Shown: positions 43,157 through 52,601, counted from the first letter of the stretch. The stretch: 64,000 nucleotides of DNA from Marivivens sp. (GCA_017643845.1 JAEPMR010000006.1:22095-86094); one strand, 5' to 3'. Notes: generated from the sequence alone by a model not told the origin. A program made the numbers and translations.

Positions 43157-43875
43157 CAGTAGACCACCCCCCTACGCACGAGTACTTCTTCTTGTTGAGG
43201 CGCGGGAACCTCGACAATCTTGTCGACGAAGATTCCGGGGGTAACTACCGCCTCAGGATCGATGGAGCCGGGTGCGCGGAGGTTGGAGACCTGCGCAATC
43301 GTGCGATCGGCAGCCATCGCCATCAACGGATTGAAGTTCCGGCCAGCCAAACGATAGGTAAGGTTGCCGGTCTCGTCACCATCATGGCCTTTGATCAGGG
43401 CGAAGTCGGCCTTCAACCACAACTCTTGCACGTACATCTTGCCGTCGAACGTCTCTGTCGGCTTGCCTTCGGCAAGCTCGGTACCAAAAGAAGTTGGCGT
43501 ATAAAAAGCGGGAATGCCTGCTCCGCGCGCGCGAATGCGTTCGGCCAATGTACCCTGCGGGATCAACTCGAGCTCGATTTCGCCTGCCAGGTATTTTTCG
43601 TTGAATGCCTCGGCGTTGGAGCTGCGCGGGAAAGAGCAGATCATCTTCCTGACCATCCCCGCTTTGATCATCGCGGCGATTCCGATCGCGCCGTTTCCCG
43701 CGTTATTGTTTATCACGGTAAGATTCTTGGGGCTGCCGGTGGCACGAAAGCGGTCGATTAAAGCGTGGATCAGTTCGATCGGGGCTCCGGAGCCTCCAAA
43801 GCCACCGATCATAACCTGTACGCCATCGGGGATATCCGCAACCGCGTCAGCGAGGCTGGGCGATGTTTTGTTCAT
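43156..43875 (-). CDS. pcaI: 3-oxoadipate CoA-transferase subunit A
   Basis: A 239-residue CoA-transferase alpha chain: VMIGGFGGSGAPIELIHAL and VINNNAGNGAIGIAAMIKAG are the CoA-binding glycine-rich segments. An AGGAGGATCCTG stretch precedes the ATG. First gene of the pcaIJF operon, divergent from pcaR, which in this family controls it. Confidence 0.95.
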   Translation of the reverse strand: MNKTSPSLADAVADIPDGVQVMIGGFGGSGAPIELIHALIDRFRATGSPKNLTVINNNAGNGAIGIAAMIKAGMVRKMICSFPRSSNAEAFNEKYLAGEIELELIPQGTLAERIRARGAGIPAFYTPTSFGTELAEGKPTETFDGKMYVQELWLKADFALIKGHDGDETGNLTYRLAGRNFNPLMAMAADRTIAQVSNLRAPGSIDPEAVVTPGIFVDKIVEVPAPQQEEVLVRRGVVY

Positions 43876-43980
43876 CAGGATCCTCCTTAGATACCCTTCG
43901 AAATATCCCTAGATTACCGCCGTAGCGAGTAAAATGTTCATATATTGATCTTTTTTCAACATGTGTATATCAGCGTTCGC

Positions 43981-44739
43981 ATGTTGAACAATCCCACCGA
44001 CTACATCGCATCGCTCGCCAAGGGGCTGAAAGTGATCGAAGCCTTCGGACCCACATCCCCGCGTCTTTCGATATCCGAAGCTGCCGTCGCCAGTGGCTTG
44101 GATCGCGCTGCTACGCGACGCGTACTGTTGACGCTCCACCGCGAAGGTTACGCCGACTATGACGGTAAGTTTTTTACTCTTACCCCGCGCATCCTACGGC
44201 TCGGAGTGGCCGCACTTGCTTCCCTACCGCTCTCGCAGATTGTCCAACCTTGGCTTGACCAACTCTCCGAGCAAATTGGTCAAAGCTGTTCCGTGGCACT
44301 GCTCGATGAGACCGAGATCGTGTATATCGCGCGCGCGGCGCAGAAACGTGTGATGTCCATCGGGCTCATGCCTGGGTCACGACTCCCCGCCCATTGCACC
44401 TCGATGGGAAGGGTTCTGTTGGCTGCGCTGCCTCGCGAAGAGGCTGACCTGCTTGTCAGACGCTCGGACCTTACCCCGCGGACCAAGTTCTCAATACTCG
44501 ACCCAGTTCTGACCTTGTGCCGGATCGATGCTGCGAGAGAGGACGGATATGCGTTTGTGGACCAGGAAGTGGAAACGGGCTTACGGTCAATCGCTGTTCC
44601 GCTGAATGATCGCAAGGGTTTGACCGTCGCTGCTCTCAATATCGGTTTGTCGTCTGCCGGCTGGACACCGAAGCAGACGATTGAAACATACTTGCCGCAC
44701 TTGCTTGGCGTCCAATCGGCCCTCGGGCGGGTTCTCTGA
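43981..44739 (+). CDS. pcaR: IclR-family regulator of pcaIJF
   Basis: A 252-residue IclR protein: HTH RLSISEAAVASGLDRAATRR and effector domain with SCSVALLDETEIVYIARAAQ, HCTSMGRVLLAALPRE and VDQEVETGLRSIAVPLNDRK. The closest family is PcaR/PobR, which senses beta-ketoadipate or protocatechuate. ATG 43981 is chosen; an upstream ATG at 43945 lies in the divergent promoter region. The 105-bp gap to pcaI is AT-rich, with ATGTT...AACAT arms (43931-43961) that could be its operator. Confidence 0.88.
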   Translation: MLNNPTDYIASLAKGLKVIEAFGPTSPRLSISEAAVASGLDRAATRRVLLTLHREGYADYDGKFFTLTPRILRLGVAALASLPLSQIVQPWLDQLSEQIGQSCSVALLDETEIVYIARAAQKRVMSIGLMPGSRLPAHCTSMGRVLLAALPREEADLLVRRSDLTPRTKFSILDPVLTLCRIDAAREDGYAFVDQEVETGLRSIAVPLNDRKGLTVAALNIGLSSAGWTPKQTIETYLPHLLGVQSALGRVL

Positions 44740-44768
44740 TTGACATTATTTAGAAGTCTAAGTTATTA
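44740..44768 (+). promoter_or_regulatory. Promoter of the aldehyde dehydrogenase gene with TTAG-N4-CTAA dyad
   Basis: TTGACA (44740-44745), 17 bases, TTATTA (44763-44768). The dyad TTAG-AAGT-CTAA (44750-44761) fills the spacer, so a bound dimer would block RNA polymerase. The same dyad recurs at the promoters near 51400, 55520 and 58245. Confidence 0.65.
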
Positions 44769-44795
44769 GGACCTCAAGCCGGGAGGATACCTTAG

Positions 44796-46274
44796 ATGGA
44801 AAATCTGAAACTAGACGCGAAGCTCTCTCTTCAAGAACCAGCCCATCTCTACTACGGCGGCGCATGGGTGCCGCCACTAGAGGGAAAGTACGAAGACACT
44901 TTCAACCCAGGAACCGGCGAGCGGATCGGGTCGGTTGCGACGGCAAGTCGCGCCGATGTCGATGCGGCGGTTGCGGCAGCGAAAGAAGGGTTCGAGGTAT
45001 GGCGGGATGTTGTGCCGCTGGAACGCGCACGTATCCTGAAGGAAATCGCAAATCTCTTGCGAAAGCATGGCGATGAACTGGCGATGATGGACGCTGCAAA
45101 CTGTGGCAACCCCTATACTGAAATGCGCGGCGACGCCGCGATTGCGGCAGCGCAGATGGAGTTTTTCGCCGGTCTTGTGACCGAAATGAAGGGCGATACG
45201 ATCCCTATGGGACCAGAGCGCATCAACATGACCCTACGCCAGCCGATGGGCGTGGTTGCACGGATTCTTGCCTTTAATCACCCGTTCATGTTCTGCGGCG
45301 GAAAGATGGCAGCGCCTCTGGCCGCAGGCAATGCCGTCATCATCAAGCCGCCGGTTCAGGCTCCGTTGTCTTCGCTGCGGCTGGCGGAGCTCATCGATGG
45401 CCTGCTGCCTAAAGGCACGTTCAATGTTCTGCCGGGCGGCGTCGAGGCAGGAGCTGGGCTGGCCGAACATCCCGACGTCGCCAAGGTCACACTCATCGGC
45501 TCCGTACCCGCGGGCCGGGCGGTGATGCGCAGCGCGAGCGACACCGTCAAACCAGTGCTGCTCGAACTCGGCGGCAAGAACGCGCTGATCGCCTATCCGG
45601 ACAGCGATCCGAAGATGATCGCCGATGCGATCGTCGGCGGCATGAATTTCGGCTGGTGCGGGCAATCTTGCGGATCGACGAGCCGCGCTTTCTTGCATGT
45701 AGACATCCACGATGCGGTCATCTCGCATCTCAAAGCGGCTGTCGAACGGTACAAGCCAGGCATTCCGACAGAGCCGGAGACCACGATGGGGGCGATCGTC
45801 AGCCGGACACAGTTCGATCGGATCATGGACTTCATCGAATCCGCCATGAGCGAAGGCGCGCGTGCCGTAACCGGCGGCCATGCGGTGACCGAAGGTGCGC
45901 TGGCACAGGGAAGCTTCATCGCGCCGACGATTTTTGCGGATGTAACGCCGCAGATGCGTATCGCCCGTGAAGAGATTTTCGGGCCAGTTCTTGCGGTTCG
46001 CAAATGGTCGGACGAAGATTCCATGCTGAACGAGGTCAATGCACTTGAGCTTGGGCTGACCTGCGCAATTTGGACTCGGGACTTGGTGACGGCTCATCGT
46101 ACGGCTGCACGCGTCGAGGCCGGGTTTGTTTGGGTTAACGAAGTTGGCCGGCATTTCCTTGGTGCCCCGTTCGGCGGGGTCAAACAATCGGGTATCGGGC
46201 GCGAAGAAGGTATTGGCGAGCTGATTTCCTTCACCCATGAAAAGAATGTGCATATCAATCTGTCGGGTCAGTGA
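44796..46274 (+). CDS. Aldehyde dehydrogenase family protein
   Basis: A 492-residue NAD(P)-dependent ALDH. The catalytic glutamate is in VLLELGGKNALI, the cysteine in WCGQSCGSTSRAF, and the cofactor loop in TLIGSVPAGRAV; IFGPVLAVRKW is the late conserved box. AILAFNHP-like ARILAFNHPFMFCGGKMAAP replaces the usual PWN at the asparagine site, still keeping the Asn. GGGAGGA precedes the ATG. Its position beside pca genes and a thiamine-diphosphate decarboxylase-like gene suggests oxidation of an aromatic aldehyde to the acid. The exact substrate is unknown. Confidence 0.9.
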   Translation: MENLKLDAKLSLQEPAHLYYGGAWVPPLEGKYEDTFNPGTGERIGSVATASRADVDAAVAAAKEGFEVWRDVVPLERARILKEIANLLRKHGDELAMMDAANCGNPYTEMRGDAAIAAAQMEFFAGLVTEMKGDTIPMGPERINMTLRQPMGVVARILAFNHPFMFCGGKMAAPLAAGNAVIIKPPVQAPLSSLRLAELIDGLLPKGTFNVLPGGVEAGAGLAEHPDVAKVTLIGSVPAGRAVMRSASDTVKPVLLELGGKNALIAYPDSDPKMIADAIVGGMNFGWCGQSCGSTSRAFLHVDIHDAVISHLKAAVERYKPGIPTEPETTMGAIVSRTQFDRIMDFIESAMSEGARAVTGGHAVTEGALAQGSFIAPTIFADVTPQMRIAREEIFGPVLAVRKWSDEDSMLNEVNALELGLTCAIWTRDLVTAHRTAARVEAGFVWVNEVGRHFLGAPFGGVKQSGIGREEGIGELISFTHEKNVHINLSGQ

Positions 46275-46400
46275 CCCGGTGCGTAGGTAATGTGCGAACG
46301 GGGTCTGGGATCCAAAAGCTTTTTCTTTATTGATTGCTTTGGCCGGGATGAGACCATCCCTTCCTACCCTTTCTGCAAACCGACAAGGATCTGAAAAATA

Positions 46401-47252
46401 ATGAGCAATGTTGCGAACGTCCCCGATATCATCCTCGAACCTATGGTTCGGAACGCCATTGTGGAGGACCTGGGTGCAGCAGGCGACGTGACAACCCGTT
46501 CCGTTCTGCCTGAAGGCACGCGCTACAAGGCGCAAATGCGTGCACGGCAGGACGCGGTTGTTTCTGGGATGCAGGTGGCCTCTCTGGCGTTTCGGCTGAT
46601 TGATCCCGATCTTATTGTCGAGACTGTTGTCGCGGATGGTACGGCCTGCAAAACGGGCGATACCTTGATGCGTATAGAGGGATCGGCGGCGTCGATCCTT
46701 GCCGCAGAGCGTGTTGCCCTGAACTTTGCCGGGCGGTTGTCCGGGACGGCAACTTTGACAGCGTCCTATGTGCAGGAACTTGCGGGTACCAAGACACGTA
46801 TCACCTGTACGCGCAAAACCACACCGGGGCTGAAGCTTGTCGAGAAACTCGCGATTTTGCATGGCGGCGGCCACAATCACCGGTTTTCCCTGTCCGATGC
46901 AATCCTGATCAAGGACAACCATATCGCAGCGGCTGGTGGCATCAAACAGGTGCTGGAAGCCGTTCAGCGAAATGTGGGTCACATGGTCGTGGTTGAGATC
47001 GAGATCGACGGTTTGCATCAGTTGGACGAGGTGCTTCAGACCGGGGGCGCAGATGTCATCATGTTTGACAATATGTCGACCGAAGACATGGCCGAAGCCG
47101 TAAAGCGCATTGACGGGCGGGCGAAGACAGAAGCCAGCGGGAATGTGACCCTTGGCCGTTTGCGCGAAATCGCATCGGTAAATGTGGATTATATTTCCTC
47201 CGGTGCTTTGACCCATTCGGCGGGAACCGTCGATTTCGGTTTGGATTTCTGA
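46401..47252 (+). CDS. nadC: Nicotinate-nucleotide pyrophosphorylase (carboxylating), NadC
   Basis: A 283-residue quinolinate phosphoribosyltransferase: VEDLGAAGDVTTRSVLPEGT, then AERVALNFAGRLSGTATLT, TRKTTPGLKLVEKLAILHGG and GGHNHRFSLSDAILIKDNH are all family signatures. It makes nicotinate mononucleotide from quinolinate in NAD synthesis. No nadA or nadB gene is adjacent, so this is a stand-alone or second copy inside a catabolic island. It could support NAD demand or take a related pyridine dicarboxylate. Confidence 0.92.
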   Translation: MSNVANVPDIILEPMVRNAIVEDLGAAGDVTTRSVLPEGTRYKAQMRARQDAVVSGMQVASLAFRLIDPDLIVETVVADGTACKTGDTLMRIEGSAASILAAERVALNFAGRLSGTATLTASYVQELAGTKTRITCTRKTTPGLKLVEKLAILHGGGHNHRFSLSDAILIKDNHIAAAGGIKQVLEAVQRNVGHMVVVEIEIDGLHQLDEVLQTGGADVIMFDNMSTEDMAEAVKRIDGRAKTEASGNVTLGRLREIASVNVDYISSGALTHSAGTVDFGLDF

Positions 47253-47382
47253 TCCTCTGAACCACTCCAGACTGTCAGTGCTGAACAATTCCCGTCCTTT
47301 CGGCGGACAACGAAATCTTATTTGGTGCGCCTTTCCAAATGGGGTTGCCGCACCAACACATCGTAAAGAGAGGTCTGAAGAT

Positions 47383-49152
47383 ATGAGTGAAGGAATTCCA
47401 TTGCCGGTTGAGCGCCCAGTATCGTCGGATAGTTTGGGAGTTTGGGGTAGCGATGTATTTGCGGATATGTTGCGAGGTTTGGGGGTGAAGTATGTTGCGC
47501 TGAACCCTGGGTCGAGCTTTCGAGGTTTGCACGACAGCCTTGTGAACCACCTTGGTAATGAAGATCCGCAGATGCTGTTGTGTCTGCACGAAGAGCATGC
47601 GGTTGCGATTGCGCATGGCTATGCGAAAGTGACGGGGGAGCCATTGGCGGTGATCCTGCACAGCAATGTGGGTCTGATGCACGGGACGATGGCGATCTTC
47701 AACGCATGGTGTGATCGGGTTCCTGTGCTGATCTATGGTGCGACGGGGCCGGTTGATGCGGCGCTGCGGCGTCCTTGGATTGACTGGCTGCATACCTGCC
47801 GTGACCAGGCGTCGATGATCCGGAATTATGTGAAATGGGACGATCAGCCTGGCTCGATGGAGGCGGCGCTGGAATCGATGTTGCGGGCGGATGTGATTGC
47901 GCGGAGCGAGCCGAAAGGGCCGACCTATGTGAACTTTGATGTGTCGATCCAGGAAAAGCAGCACGCGCAGGCCCCGGCGCTGCCGGATTTTGCGCGTTAC
48001 CAGCCGCCTTTGCCTGCGGCTCCTTCGGCCGAAGGCGTGGCACGTGCGGCGGACCTGCTGAAGAACGCCAAGGCGCCTGTGGTGCTGGCGGGGCGGGTGT
48101 CGCGCGATCCGGCGGATTGGGCGCGGCGTGTGGCCTTTGTCGAGGGGCTGGGGGCGAAGGTTCTGACGGATATCCGGATCGGGGCGTCTTTCCCGACGGA
48201 TCACCCGCAGCATCGGGGTAAACCAGCCTTCTTCATCGACGACGCGGCGGGCGCGGTGCTGCGCGAGGCCGATGTGATCCTGAGCCTGGACTGGCTGGAT
48301 GTCGCGGGTACGCTGAAACTGGCGGGCGAAGTGACGGCGCAGGTGATCCAGGCGTCGCTGGATTATCAGCTGCACAATGGCTGGGGGATGGAGCATCAGG
48401 CGCTGCCTGCGCTGGATCTGCACCTGGCCTGTGGCCCGGATGTTGCGATGCATGCGATTGCCGATGCCCTGGGTGTAGGGGCGGGCGAGATGCCCGGTGA
48501 TTTGCCGGTCAAACCCGCGCTGAACGCCCCCGATGCAGATGTTGAGCTTGATATCATGACGCTGGCCGGGGCGCTTGGCGAAGGTTTGGAAGGTGTCTGT
48601 GCCAGCTTTGTGCGTTTGCCGTTGGGTTGGGCGGGCGAGGCGTGGCACTTCCGTCATCCGCTGGACTTCCTGGGTTCGGATGGCGGCGCGGGGATCGGCT
48701 CGGGTCCTGGGATGCTGATCGGGGCGGCGCTGGCGCTGAAAGACAGCGACCGGCTGCCTGTTGCGGTTCTTGGGGACGGCGACTTCATGATGGCGGCCTC
48801 GGCATTTTGGACGGCGGCGCATTATGGCACTCCGTTCCTGGCGGTGGTGTCGAACAATCGCTCGTTCTACAATGACGAGGTGCACCAGGAACGCGTGGCC
48901 GTGGCCCGCAACCGCCCGGTCGAGAACAAGTGGATCGGCCAGCGTATCGGTGATCCGGATATCGACATTGCCGGAGTTGCGCGGGCGCAGGGCTGCGAAG
49001 GGATCGGCCCGGTCTTTACCGCGGGCGAGCTGGTCGAGGCGATCAAACAGGGCGTCGAGATGGTGCGCGCGGGCAAGAGCGTAGTGATCGATGCACGTGT
49101 CCAGCCGGGGTATAACCCCAACATGGTCGCTGGCCTGACGCGGAGCGACTGA
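47383..49152 (+). CDS. Thiamine-diphosphate-dependent enzyme (benzoylformate decarboxylase/acetolactate synthase-like)
   Basis: A 589-residue ThDP enzyme with the three-domain POX fold. The N-terminal PYR domain carries the activating glutamate in CLHEEHAVAIAHGYAKVTGE, the middle domain is Rossmann-like (APVVLAGRVSRDP), and the C-terminal PP domain holds the ThDP motif VLGDGDFMMAASAFW to VVSNNRSFYNDE. ATG 47383 follows AAGAGAGG. The family decarboxylates or ligates 2-oxo acids. With an aldehyde dehydrogenase upstream and a 2-hydroxyacid dehydrogenase directly downstream, decarboxylation of an aryl-glyoxylate to an aldehyde is a plausible role. Confidence 0.85.
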   Translation: MSEGIPLPVERPVSSDSLGVWGSDVFADMLRGLGVKYVALNPGSSFRGLHDSLVNHLGNEDPQMLLCLHEEHAVAIAHGYAKVTGEPLAVILHSNVGLMHGTMAIFNAWCDRVPVLIYGATGPVDAALRRPWIDWLHTCRDQASMIRNYVKWDDQPGSMEAALESMLRADVIARSEPKGPTYVNFDVSIQEKQHAQAPALPDFARYQPPLPAAPSAEGVARAADLLKNAKAPVVLAGRVSRDPADWARRVAFVEGLGAKVLTDIRIGASFPTDHPQHRGKPAFFIDDAAGAVLREADVILSLDWLDVAGTLKLAGEVTAQVIQASLDYQLHNGWGMEHQALPALDLHLACGPDVAMHAIADALGVGAGEMPGDLPVKPALNAPDADVELDIMTLAGALGEGLEGVCASFVRLPLGWAGEAWHFRHPLDFLGSDGGAGIGSGPGMLIGAALALKDSDRLPVAVLGDGDFMMAASAFWTAAHYGTPFLAVVSNNRSFYNDEVHQERVAVARNRPVENKWIGQRIGDPDIDIAGVARAQGCEGIGPVFTAGELVEAIKQGVEMVRAGKSVVIDARVQPGYNPNMVAGLTRSD

Positions 49153-50186
49153 TGATGACCCCGAAGATCTATATTGCGCAGGATCCTGTGCTGGAAGAGG
49201 TGTTGGACACCGCAACGGATCGGCTGCGGGCCGAAGGCTGGGAGGTCGTTCGCGGCCCCCAGATCACCCCGGGTGTTCCGCTGCGGCTGACGGGAGAGCA
49301 ACGGCAGGCGCTGCTGTCGGACGTTGATATCATCGTGGCCAGCTCGCGGTCGCGGCTGAGCGAGGCGGATCTGGATGCCTCGCCACGGCTGCGGGCGCTG
49401 GTCTTTCCGACGATCGGGGTGGATGCGGTCGATCTGGAGGCCTGTGCCGCGCGTGGTCTGATCGTGGCCAATGGTGCAACGCCCGAGAACTTTCTGGCGA
49501 TGTCAGAGGCGACAGTGATGCTGATGCTGGTGCTGCTGTACCGGCTGCATGAATCCGAACGCCTGCTACGCGAAAATGCGGGCCGGCCGCAGCAGATGTA
49601 TGCGCGGATGGTGCGGGGCCGGACGATCGGCCTGATCGGGTCTGGCCGGATCGGGGCCGGGGTGATCGAGCGACTGCTGGCGTTCGAGCCGGCACAGATC
49701 CTGGTGCACGATCCGTTCCTGACACCGGATACCGCGCCTACGGGCGTACGGTTGGTGGAGCGCGACGCGCTGCTGACCACGTGTGATGTGGTGAGCCTGC
49801 ATGTGCCGTTGAACGCGCAGACACGGGGCATGATTGGCGAGGCTGAACTGCGCATGATGAAGCCGGATGCGGTTCTGATCAACACCTCGCGCGGGGGTCT
49901 CATTGACGAGGATGCGCTGGTGCGGGTGATGACCGCAGGGCACCTGGCTGGTGCGGGGCTGGACGTGACGGAAACCGAACCGCTGCCCGCCGACCACCCG
50001 CTGCGCGGCCTCGACCGGGTGATCCTCACCCCGCATATCCTGGGCCACACCATTGATCTCTACACGGTCATGCCCGACGTCCTCGTCGAAAACGCAACAC
50101 GCATCATGAAAGGTGATCTGCCGACATATGTCAGGAACCCCGATGTGGTGGAACGCTGGCGACAAAAGTTGAACGATCTGAACTGA
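49152..50186 (+). CDS. D-isomer-specific 2-hydroxyacid dehydrogenase
   Basis: A 344-residue NAD-dependent enzyme. The cofactor motif is TIGLIGSGRIGAGVIERLLA. The catalytic Arg is in INTSRGGLIDEDAL, the Glu in DVTETEPLPADHPLRG and the His in VILTPHILGHTIDL. It interconverts 2-hydroxy and 2-oxo acids. Its ATG overlaps the stop codon of the ThDP gene (TGATG), so the two enzymes are co-translated and probably act in sequence. PGAP-style names such as phosphoglycerate dehydrogenase-like would be too specific. Confidence 0.9.
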   Translation: MMTPKIYIAQDPVLEEVLDTATDRLRAEGWEVVRGPQITPGVPLRLTGEQRQALLSDVDIIVASSRSRLSEADLDASPRLRALVFPTIGVDAVDLEACAARGLIVANGATPENFLAMSEATVMLMLVLLYRLHESERLLRENAGRPQQMYARMVRGRTIGLIGSGRIGAGVIERLLAFEPAQILVHDPFLTPDTAPTGVRLVERDALLTTCDVVSLHVPLNAQTRGMIGEAELRMMKPDAVLINTSRGGLIDEDALVRVMTAGHLAGAGLDVTETEPLPADHPLRGLDRVILTPHILGHTIDLYTVMPDVLVENATRIMKGDLPTYVRNPDVVERWRQKLNDLN

Positions 50187-50607
50187 CCAGCCCCTCCGCG
50201 CGAACGGTGTGCACAGCTGAACTGCAGAGCCTATGTTCCTTGCACCTATTGAATGGCCGTGAACCGCGCCGGGTTTGCCGGAGGCGTTACACAACGGTTG
50301 CCCGGCGCTGTGCGGCACAGTGGTGCAAGGCAGGTGTCGGCGCATGATGGTCGCGTTCTGGAAAGCAACCGGCGCACAATCCCGACACAGGGGCAAAACC
50401 ACCCCGGAAGAAAGTCCATACTCGGGCCCAACGATAGGCACCCCGTCTTCCATGTCTTGACTTTGCACCAAGGCTCGGCACCTATGTTGCGCGCGCCACG
50501 CTAGGGTTGTGCCGCCGCCAAAGGCGTGCGGCAGAACTCTGGAGTTCCTAGCTATCAAGTCCGGGCGGGCGCGCTGTTTGGATAAAAACCATGTGTGGAG
50601 ACAGGCC
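50187..50607. other. Gene-free gap before marR, with one arm of a flanking inverted repeat
   Basis: 421 bases without a convincing gene. At 50230-50272 lies a stretch sharing CTATGT, ATTGAATGGCC and CGCGCCGG with an inverted copy at 51161-51202 on the other side of the marR gene. No clear promoter boxes were found. Confidence 0.45.
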
Positions 50608-51135
50608 GTGAGCGATGCGATGAAAGAAAAGCAATCAAGCCATGTGCCTGTCCGCCCCGACGAGCGCTTGGCCCGACTGGTGCGATTGGCGGCCCGCGGT
50701 TTCAACCGGGCTCTTCAACTTCGCCTGCAAACGGAAAATGTTACGTTCGGTCAGTGGATTTTCCTGCGCATCCTCTGGCAGGAAGACGGGTTGTCGCAAC
50801 GCGAACTGAGCGACCGGGCGCATCTCACCGAACCCACCGCCCACACCGCGCTCATCAAAATGGAAGAATTGGGTTTCATAGAGCGACGCAACGTCGAGGG
50901 CAACAAACGGCGCCAGCACGCGTTTCTGACGCGGAAGGGCTTGGAGCTGCGCGACGTTCTCGAACCTCTGGCGCTCGAAGTGAACGATGCAGCGATGGCG
51001 GGACTGTCCAAGAAAGCTCAGGAAGACTTGCGACACGCACTTGCCGTGATGATCCGGAACCTCGAAAATGACGAACAGGATGCGGCCGCCAGAGGGGTCC
51101 GTGTTCCCCCGACCAAGGGCAACACAGAAAACTGA
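50608..51135 (+). CDS. MarR-family regulator
   Basis: A 175-residue winged-helix protein starting at GTG 50608 (GGAG seven bases upstream). The core runs VTFGQWIFLRILWQEDGLSQ, then RELSDRAHLTEPTAHTALIK, EELGFIERRNVEGNKRRQHA and FLTRKGLELRDVLEP. The wing lacks the usual DRR and has EGNKRRQ. MarR proteins often sense aromatic acids. It sits directly ahead of the TAXI-TRAP genes and is a candidate reader of the TTAG-N4-CTAA dyads nearby. Confidence 0.9.
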   Translation: MSDAMKEKQSSHVPVRPDERLARLVRLAARGFNRALQLRLQTENVTFGQWIFLRILWQEDGLSQRELSDRAHLTEPTAHTALIKMEELGFIERRNVEGNKRRQHAFLTRKGLELRDVLEPLALEVNDAAMAGLSKKAQEDLRHALAVMIRNLENDEQDAAARGVRVPPTKGNTEN

Positions 51136-51389
51136 ATCGCGAGCCATGCGTGCCGAGGGTCCGGCGCGGGCCATTCAATGGCGGTGGCGGACATAGAGAG
51201 CCTATGGGGGCGGGGGTTTGAGGCCTGCTGCTCCGGGGCTCCACGGGTTGATAGTGCGTCACGACAAAGCACCTACGCCGGACACACGGCTTCGGCGTGT
51301 TCCGCGTCAGGAACTATGACCTGAGTGGCTTTCGCTGAACAATAATCTCGACTTCAATCAGGGTTGACGGGTGCGAGTGGATAGACTAT

Positions 51390-51427
51390 TGGCATTAAAG
51401 ATAGATATCTAATATTAGATGTCTACT
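51390..51427 (+). promoter_or_regulatory. TAXI-TRAP promoter region with two TTAG-type dyads
   Basis: TTGGCA at 51390-51395 with TAATAT (51411-51416) or TATTAG (51414-51419) downstream. Two dyads in tandem, ATAG-ATAT-CTAA (51402-51413) and TTAG-ATGT-CTAC (51416-51427), cover the promoter and are spaced 14 bases apart. Each departs from the TTAG-N4-CTAA form at one position. Confidence 0.5.
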
Positions 51428-51445
51428 GAAAACAGGGAGGAAGAC

Positions 51446-52435
51446 ATGAAATTTCCAATCAAAGCCGTTGCCGCATCGATCGGCCTTGCGGTTCTTGCGA
51501 GCGCTGCTTCCGCAGAAAGCGTTAATGTGACCCTTTCAGGCGGCAATCCCTCGGGGCTTTGGTCGCTTCTGGGCGCTGGTATTGACCGTGCCGTCAAGGC
51601 GGATGACCCGAGCGGCGTGGTGACCTATCAGGCCACCGGGGGTGGCTTTGCGAACATCGGCCTTCTGGGCCGTGAACGGACCGACCTGGGGATGGCACAT
51701 GATGCCGAGATCAAGCTGGCCCTCGCAGGGGACGAACCGTTTGACGCGCCGATCGAGAACCTTCAAGCCATCGGCTACATGTACAACTGGGCGCCGATGC
51801 ACTTCTTCATCAAGAAGTCTCTTGCCGAAGAATATGGCATCGACAGCATTGACGACCTCGCGACGTCCGGCGCGGCGATCCGTGTTGCGAACAACAATGC
51901 CGGGAACATCGTCGCCAACATCACGACCTTCATGCTCGAAGAGGCGGGCTACGACGAAGCCACGATCGAGTCCAATGGCGGCGTGCTTGTCCGCGGTGGT
52001 TCGTCACAGCAAGCAGATCTGATTGCAGACGGCCGCACCGATATGGTGATCAACGGCATTTTCATCGGACATTCGTCGTTCCGTAAAGTTGACGAGGGCA
52101 ATGACGTCGTGTTGCTCAGCGTTCCCGAAAACATCATCGCTGCGACCAACGAGCGTTTCGGAACCGGCACGTTCACAATTCCAGCCGACAGCTACAAGAA
52201 CCAGACCGAAGATGTCGTCACGCTCGCACTGGGTGCGATGGTAATCACTTCCGATGTACTGCCGGAAGAAACTGGCTACATGCTCGCAAAGAGCATCGCG
52301 TCCAATATCGACGAGATCCGCGGCGTGCATAAGGCGATGCAGGCGCTCACACCGGAACTTCTGACGTCGCAGACCACGCTGCCGTTCCATCCTGGTGCGG
52401 AGCGTGCCTACAAGGAACTGGGTCTGCTCAAGTAA
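51446..52435 (+). CDS. TAXI-family TRAP solute-binding protein
   Basis: A 329-residue periplasmic binding protein starting at ATG 51446 behind GGGAGGA. The signal peptide IKAVAASIGLAVLASAASAE is clear. The TAXI family pattern NVTLSGGNPSGLWSLLGAGI, then YQATGGGFANIGLLGRERTD and LGMAHDAEIKLA is typical. It binds a carboxylate ligand and delivers it to the fused permease encoded next. Given the phthalate-type genes downstream, an aromatic acid such as phthalate is the likely cargo (inferred). Confidence 0.92.
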   Translation: MKFPIKAVAASIGLAVLASAASAESVNVTLSGGNPSGLWSLLGAGIDRAVKADDPSGVVTYQATGGGFANIGLLGRERTDLGMAHDAEIKLALAGDEPFDAPIENLQAIGYMYNWAPMHFFIKKSLAEEYGIDSIDDLATSGAAIRVANNNAGNIVANITTFMLEEAGYDEATIESNGGVLVRGGSSQQADLIADGRTDMVINGIFIGHSSFRKVDEGNDVVLLSVPENIIAATNERFGTGTFTIPADSYKNQTEDVVTLALGAMVITSDVLPEETGYMLAKSIASNIDEIRGVHKAMQALTPELLTSQTTLPFHPGAERAYKELGLLK

Positions 52436-52452
52436 GGTCGATCCCGCGATCC

Positions 52453-52485
52453 GGCCGGCGCGCGCTGCAACGACACGCGCCGGCC
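52453..52485 (+). terminator. GC hairpin between binding-protein and permease genes
   Basis: GGCCGGCGCG and CGCGCCGGCC are perfect 10-bp arms around a 13-base loop, 18 bases after the stop codon, with no T-tract. Such hairpins often stabilise or partly terminate transcripts so that the binding protein is made in excess. Confidence 0.6.
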
Positions 52486-52601
52486 CACTCATGGACTGCA
52501 CAGAGCAATGCCCCGCGGTGGCTACGTGAGATGTCACGTCATGTCATCGCGCGGCCCATACATCGCGGTTCTTTCTCTTCTCTGCCTTATACGGGGTCTA
52601 C

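Noticed and set aside
45234..47288. 684-codon minus-strand open frame
   Set aside because: It is antisense to the aldehyde dehydrogenase and nadC genes, whose catalytic motifs are intact.
47275..49215. 646-codon minus-strand open frame
   Set aside because: It is antisense to the ThDP enzyme, with Arg/His/Gln-rich low-complexity translation.
49566..50705. 379-codon minus-strand open frame
   Set aside because: It is antisense to the 2-hydroxyacid dehydrogenase and runs through a gene-free gap. No motif.
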